This document shows, piece by piece, positions 60,578 to 64,000 of a stretch of DNA of 64,000 bases. Source of the DNA: Lentibacillus persicus (GTDB lineage Bacteria > Bacillota > Bacilli > Bacillales > Amphibacillaceae); assembly GCF_900112705.1 (NCBI RefSeq), contig NZ_FOMR01000001.1:110935-174934 (forward strand). Direction: 5' to 3'. The stretch's first letter is position 1; each line of letters begins with the position of its first letter. A program made the translations under genes and the position numbers. The notes beneath the pieces were generated by a model, which saw only the letters and a program-made list of their open reading frames with translations, ran no database searches and was not told the origin of the DNA.

Positions 60578-61243
60578 TTACGCGAGGAGCGTCATGACAC
60601 TTAAAAAGTGGAGCACACTTCCGGCAATGACTGACACATGCCATACAGCATGGTGAAACTTAAAGCCCCGCCAAACGTAAAAAACGGCCCCCAACGTATA
60701 CGCCAACCCGCCTATAACGAGATATGCCAACCCGTTTGGCTCAAGCCCCTCGGTTAAAGGTATCCACGCAAGGACGATCAGCCAACCCATCAGCACGTAT
60801 AACAGAGTCGACGCGATCCGGAACCTTTTGACGAAAAACACCTTGAAAATGGTTCCGCCGATCGCGATCCCCCACACGATGCCGAAAATGGTCCAGCCTA
60901 AAGCACCTTCAACGACCGTAAACATGTACGGTGTATACGTGCCGGCAATAAAAAAATAGATCGACGAGTGATCAAATATTTCAAAGAGGTCTTTGATTTT
61001 AGTGCCTTCGGGAAATGCGTGCAATAGCGTAGAGGAGGTATACATAAGCAGCATCGTGACACCGAATATGGTAAAACTGACAACGTGCCATGCAGTGCCC
61101 TCCAATGACGAATATACAATCAGTATCACTAAAGCAGTCAGGCTGAACAAAATGCCGATCCCATGTGTAATGGAATTTGCAATTTCTTCACCTTTACTGA
61201 ACGTGTGTGTGCCTGCTATTTTAATCACTCCTTTTGGTGACAA
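60578..61243 (-). CDS. Hemolysin III family (PAQR-like) membrane protein
   Basis: About 213-221 aa with seven hydrophobic segments. Family motifs are EEIANSITHGIGILFS, FDHSSIYFFIAGTYTPY and the C-terminal FHHAVWHVSVIAGS, supplying the conserved metal-binding His and Asp residues. True function is unclear; related proteins influence membrane lipid state. The TTG at 61243 lacks a ribosome site; AAAAGGAG lies 8 nt before an in-frame ATA at 61219, which gives the usual N-terminus (xAGTHTFSKGEE). Confidence 0.87.
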   Translation of the reverse strand: MSPKGVIKIAGTHTFSKGEEIANSITHGIGILFSLTALVILIVYSSLEGTAWHVVSFTIFGVTMLLMYTSSTLLHAFPEGTKIKDLFEIFDHSSIYFFIAGTYTPYMFTVVEGALGWTIFGIVWGIAIGGTIFKVFFVKRFRIASTLLYVLMGWLIVLAWIPLTEGLEPNGLAYLVIGGLAYTLGAVFYVWRGFKFHHAVWHVSVIAGSVLHFLSVMTLLA

Positions 61244-61365
61244 AGCTGCATCTGCAACTGAAAAATCGTGCTAACATAGTTTAACATAATTTTTAATTAT
61301 AGTTGCACGAAAAGCTAAACGCTATTAGTGTAAGGCTAAACACATTGAAAAGGAGCAAATGGTAA

Positions 61366-61488
61366 ATGAATAATCGATTTGTCTTATTGCTGGTCGGTAT
61401 TATTATTTTAGCTGCGGGCGTGCTTGATATTAAATATAAAGGATTATTTTTCAGGATGCTGCCTGAAACGGTTAAAGAGTATATGTAA
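61366..61488 (+). CDS. Small one-helix membrane protein, 40 aa
   Basis: A 40-codon frame, MNNRFVLLLVGIIILAAGVL then a basic stretch (DIKYKGLFFRMLPE). AGGAG lies 10 nt upstream. A single hydrophobic helix suggests a membrane micro-protein. I do not recognise a family; the call rests on ribosome site and composition. Confidence 0.5.
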   Translation: MNNRFVLLLVGIIILAAGVLDIKYKGLFFRMLPETVKEYM

Positions 61489-61564
61489 TTCTGATGCGAG
61501 CGAGAAAACGTGACAGATTTTGCAACATTATGTATAATTGAATGCAGCGAATAACTGAATAGTG

Positions 61565-61728
61565 GGTACAGGTGATTTCGTTTTTTGAAATCTTGAAAGG
61601 GAAGCTGGTGAAAATCCAGCGCGGTCCCGCCACTGTAATTGCGAGCTAGCTGCGGTAACCACTGTACATGTGAATGTATGGGAAGGTGCAGCAAGTGATG
61701 ACCAAGAGCCAGGAGACCTGCCTGTTGC
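61565..61728 (+). promoter_or_regulatory. Cobalamin (B12) riboswitch
   Basis: Consensus segments are present in order: GGGAAGCTGGTGAAAATCC, AGCGCGGTCCCGCCACTGTAA, then GAGCCAGGAGACCTGCC near the 3' end. These are the B12-box and core of AdoCbl riboswitches. A terminator at 61803-61833 is the likely expression platform, so bound cobalamin should shut off the downstream uptake genes. Confidence 0.95.
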
Positions 61729-61802
61729 CTATTGTGCACCAATGCCTACGGGGGATAGGAGGGTGTAAAGGGACAGGTTTATGGACTGCTCTTTTACATA
61801 AT

Positions 61803-61833
61803 CATCTTCATTTCTCGTGAAGATGTTTTTTTA
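61803..61833 (+). terminator. Riboswitch-controlled terminator
   Basis: CATCTTCA/TGAAGATG stem with seven T, 75 nt after the aptamer and just before the btuF-like gene. Confidence 0.82.
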
Positions 61834-61864
61834 TTTTACGCAACATACACTAGGGGGTATTTAA

Positions 61865-62851
61865 TTGAAAAAGGTTTTTTCTTTCTTACTATTATTAATG
61901 CTGACACTGGGTCTTTTAGCCGGCTGCGGGTCTGACAGCGCTGAGCCGGAAAATGAGACCGGGGCGCCGGATGAAACGACGGAACAAACAGAGGCGGATG
62001 AATCAGCTTTTCCGCTGACGGTAACTGATGCAGTTGACAATGAAATCACAATTGATGCGAAACCTGAACGGATTGTTTCTTTAATTCCAAGTAATACGGA
62101 AATTGCGTTCGCCCTTGGACTGGGAGAAAAGATTGTGGGTGTTACGGACAATGACAATTACCCGGAAGAAGTGAAAGAAAAGGAAAGCGTCGGCGGTATG
62201 GAGCTGAATGTGGAAAAAATTATTGGGCTGGAGCCTGACCTTGTACTTTCACACGCTTCCGGCGGGAATACTTTTGATACTGCATTGCAACAGATTCGCG
62301 ATGCCGGCATTAACGTATTTGTTGTCGATGACGCCCAGGATATTGAAAGTGTGTATGAGGCGATTAACCAAATTGCCCAGGTTACAGGGACACAGGATAA
62401 AGCAGACGACATTATCGGTCAAATGAAAGAGGAATTTGCAGCGCTAAGTGAAAAAACTGAAGCAATCAGTGATGAGGAACGCAAATCGGTCTTTTTTGAA
62501 GTATCACCTGCACCGGAAATATATACGGCAGGGAAAAATACATTTTTTCAGGCGCTCTTGGAAGTCGTCAATGCTGATAATGCAGCACAGGAACAAGATG
62601 GCTGGGTGCAAATCGACCCCGAGGCGATTGTGGAGCTTAACCCGGATGTAATCATTACAACGTATGGCCATTATTCAGACGACCCGGTCGAACAAGTCAC
62701 GAATCGCGATGGCTGGGGAGATATGACAGCAGTGGCGAATGAACAGGTTTATGATGTTCATTCCGATCTTGTCAGCCGTCCGGGGCCACGCTTAGTGGAA
62801 GGTGCAAAGGAGATCGCTGAAGTTGTCTACCCTGAACTTTTTGAAGAATAA
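61865..62851 (+). CDS. btuF: Cobalamin ABC transporter, substrate-binding lipoprotein
   Basis: A 328-aa periplasmic-binding-type lipoprotein. TTG start after TAGGGGGTA; signal peptide with lipobox LLAGC; acidic linker; then a Peripla_BP_2 domain (ERIVSLIPSNTEIAFALGLG, GMELNVEKIIGLEPDLVLSH) of the FhuD/BtuF type. Vitamin B12 or a corrinoid is the predicted ligand because of the riboswitch. It overlaps the permease gene by 29 nt. Confidence 0.9.
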   Translation: MKKVFSFLLLLMLTLGLLAGCGSDSAEPENETGAPDETTEQTEADESAFPLTVTDAVDNEITIDAKPERIVSLIPSNTEIAFALGLGEKIVGVTDNDNYPEEVKEKESVGGMELNVEKIIGLEPDLVLSHASGGNTFDTALQQIRDAGINVFVVDDAQDIESVYEAINQIAQVTGTQDKADDIIGQMKEEFAALSEKTEAISDEERKSVFFEVSPAPEIYTAGKNTFFQALLEVVNADNAAQEQDGWVQIDPEAIVELNPDVIITTYGHYSDDPVEQVTNRDGWGDMTAVANEQVYDVHSDLVSRPGPRLVEGAKEIAEVVYPELFEE

Positions 62852-63869
62852 ATATTTGACTGCATACGCGCTGGCGGTGGCCTTTTTGCTTGCATCGATG
62901 CTTACGGCAATATCCGTCGGCAGTGTATCGGTCCCTGTTTCAGATATCGTAAAAATTATTGGTGCACACGTTTTTCGCTTGCCGATAGCTGATCAGGTTG
63001 AGACGACTAATGTGAATATTGTTTCGCAAATTCGCTTGCCCAGAGTGCTGCTCGCCGGTTTTGTCGGAGCCTCGCTTGCGATAGCGGGAGCGGCATTCCA
63101 GGGCCTCCTGCGAAATCCACTGGCTGACCCGTACATTTTGGGCGTTTCGTCAGGGGCGTCGGTCGGGGCGGTCGCGACATTATTTTTGAATATTTCAATT
63201 CCGTTTCTTGGACTTTATACATTACCGGTTTTTAGTATAGCGGCAGCTTTATTGACCATTTTGCTTGTGCTGTTTTTTGCCAGAAGAGTTGATCGGACAA
63301 TGCGGGTTGAGACGATTATTTTAACGGGTATTATTTTCAGTTCGTTTTTGGGAGCGTTTATTTCATTAATTATTGCCCTCACAAGTGATCAGCTGCAGCA
63401 AATTATGGGCTGGCTGCTTGGCAGTGTATCGATGCGGGGATGGAATTATATTGGCATTATTGTGCCGTTTTTCGTCATTGGATCGCTGCTTCTTTTAATG
63501 AATGCCCGGGAGTTGAATGCGATGTCGTTCGGGGAAGAACGGGCACAGCATCTAGGCGTTGACGTCGAGAAACGAAAGCTGATGGTGCTTGTGGCCGGCT
63601 CGATTCTGACCGGAGCAGCCGTTGCTGTATCCGGGGCAATTGGTTTTGTCGGGCTTGTTATCCCACATTTAGCAAGGCGATTATGGGGGCCAGACCATGT
63701 CCATCTTCTCCCGTTGTCCATCTTGACCGGGGCGGGATTTTTAATGCTGACGGACCTTGTATCGCGAACGATTATATCACCGCAGATTCTGCCTATTGGT
63801 GTGATTACAGCGCTAATCGGCGCGCCGGTGTTCGCGCTTATTTTAATGAAACAACGAAGGAGATCGTAA
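62823..63869 (+). CDS. btuC: Cobalamin ABC transporter, permease
   Basis: A 348-aa FecCD-family permease with about ten hydrophobic segments. Family blocks are IRLPRVLLAGFVGASLAIAG, FQGLLRNPLADPYILGVSSG and GFVGLVIPHLARRLWGPDH. AAAGGAG lies 10 nt before a TTG at 62823, preferred over a GTG at 62802. No ATPase gene follows before the window edge; only a repeat array is seen, so a btuD partner must lie beyond it or elsewhere. Confidence 0.88.
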   Translation: MSTLNFLKNKYLTAYALAVAFLLASMLTAISVGSVSVPVSDIVKIIGAHVFRLPIADQVETTNVNIVSQIRLPRVLLAGFVGASLAIAGAAFQGLLRNPLADPYILGVSSGASVGAVATLFLNISIPFLGLYTLPVFSIAAALLTILLVLFFARRVDRTMRVETIILTGIIFSSFLGAFISLIIALTSDQLQQIMGWLLGSVSMRGWNYIGIIVPFFVIGSLLLLMNARELNAMSFGEERAQHLGVDVEKRKLMVLVAGSILTGAAVAVSGAIGFVGLVIPHLARRLWGPDHVHLLPLSILTGAGFLMLTDLVSRTIISPQILPIGVITALIGAPVFALILMKQRRRS

Positions 63870-63906
63870 GCCTGCGATTTTTGCATCGAGTACCACGATG
63901 ATGCAA

Positions 63907-64000
63907 AAATCGCGTGAACCCCGGTGGAAATCGCGTGAACCCCGGTGGAAATCGCGTGAACCCCGGTGGAAATCGCGTGAACCCCGGTGGAAATCGCGTG
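63907..64000. repeat. 21-bp near-perfect tandem array I (continues past window)
   Basis: The unit AAATCGCGTGAACCCCGGTGG repeats with CGCG at 63911, 63932, 63953, 63974 and 63995, exactly 21 bp apart and without substitutions. It runs off the right edge. It shares period but not sequence with arrays A-H, and looks like a recently expanded member. Confidence 0.93.

Noticed and set aside
6972..64000. 21-bp arrays as CRISPR arrays
   Set aside because: Units are contiguous 21-mers without unique 30-40 bp spacers, repeats are degenerate, and no cas gene is present.

Overview
The window looks like chromosome of a moderately halophilic, endospore-forming, low-to-mid GC Bacillaceae bacterium of the Lentibacillus / Virgibacillus / Oceanobacillus type. 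Supporting evidence is a complete ectABC compatible-solute operon, a four-gene gerA-type spore germination operon, a Bacillus-order gas vesicle (gvp) cluster, a yjcF-yjcG-yjcH block, SinI-like and NiaR regulators, strong AGGAGG-type ribosome sites and frequent TTG/GTG starts. No prophage, integrase, transposase or CRISPR array is visible.

Layout. 1-7250: a small unknown gene, a DUF421 membrane protein, yjcFGH and a heterodimeric ABC exporter pair, nearly all on the minus strand. 7255-8140: a second DUF421 gene and tRNA-Val. 8152-15240: a LysR regulator divergent from an aromatic-degradation operon (broken SDR dehydrogenase, two-subunit Rieske dioxygenase, ferredoxin reductase, extradiol dioxygenase, ACMSD-like decarboxylase, 7Fe ferredoxin). 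15262-20810: DUF3231 protein, class II deacetylase-like hydrolase, HMG-CoA synthase, quinone oxidoreductase. 20862-23690: WYL mini-protein and a polar amino acid ABC importer. 23837-26323: ectABC. 26863-32724: luciferase-like oxidoreductase, GNAT, metA, niaR and a probable NiaR-controlled sodium symporter. 32822-37004: ger operon. 37353-42870: NERD protein, then sbcDC. 43321-45264: hydrolase/SARP-like fusion, then a c-di-GMP-I riboswitch preceding a sinI-like gene. 45501-51259: gvp cluster, apparently without gvpN and with a frameshifted gvpF. 51640-53901: a GntR regulator and brnQ sharing an operator-like word. 54101-61488: UbiB kinase, NmrA-like protein, TetR/small exporter pair, divergent ATP-sulfurylase-like protein, hemolysin III. 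61565-63869: cobalamin riboswitch with btuF/btuC-like genes.

The most unusual structure is not a gene. At least nine intergenic spaces hold short tandem arrays of degenerate units with a nearly invariant 21-bp period (20 bp in one array), close to two helical turns of B-DNA. Sequence families differ between sites, but the period is kept. Several arrays sit next to two other repeat types: an imperfect palindromic dispersed element of about 115-250 bp, and a GC-rich module. The array at the right edge is a near-perfect tandem; the others have decayed in sequence but not in spacing.

Functionally the region combines osmoadaptation (ect), buoyancy (gvp), sporulation/germination (ger), vitamin and cofactor uptake (B12 riboswitch, NiaR operator), and a second-messenger input (c-di-GMP) onto a biofilm-type antirepressor. 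Functions are read from motifs and from remembered family features; no database search was run.
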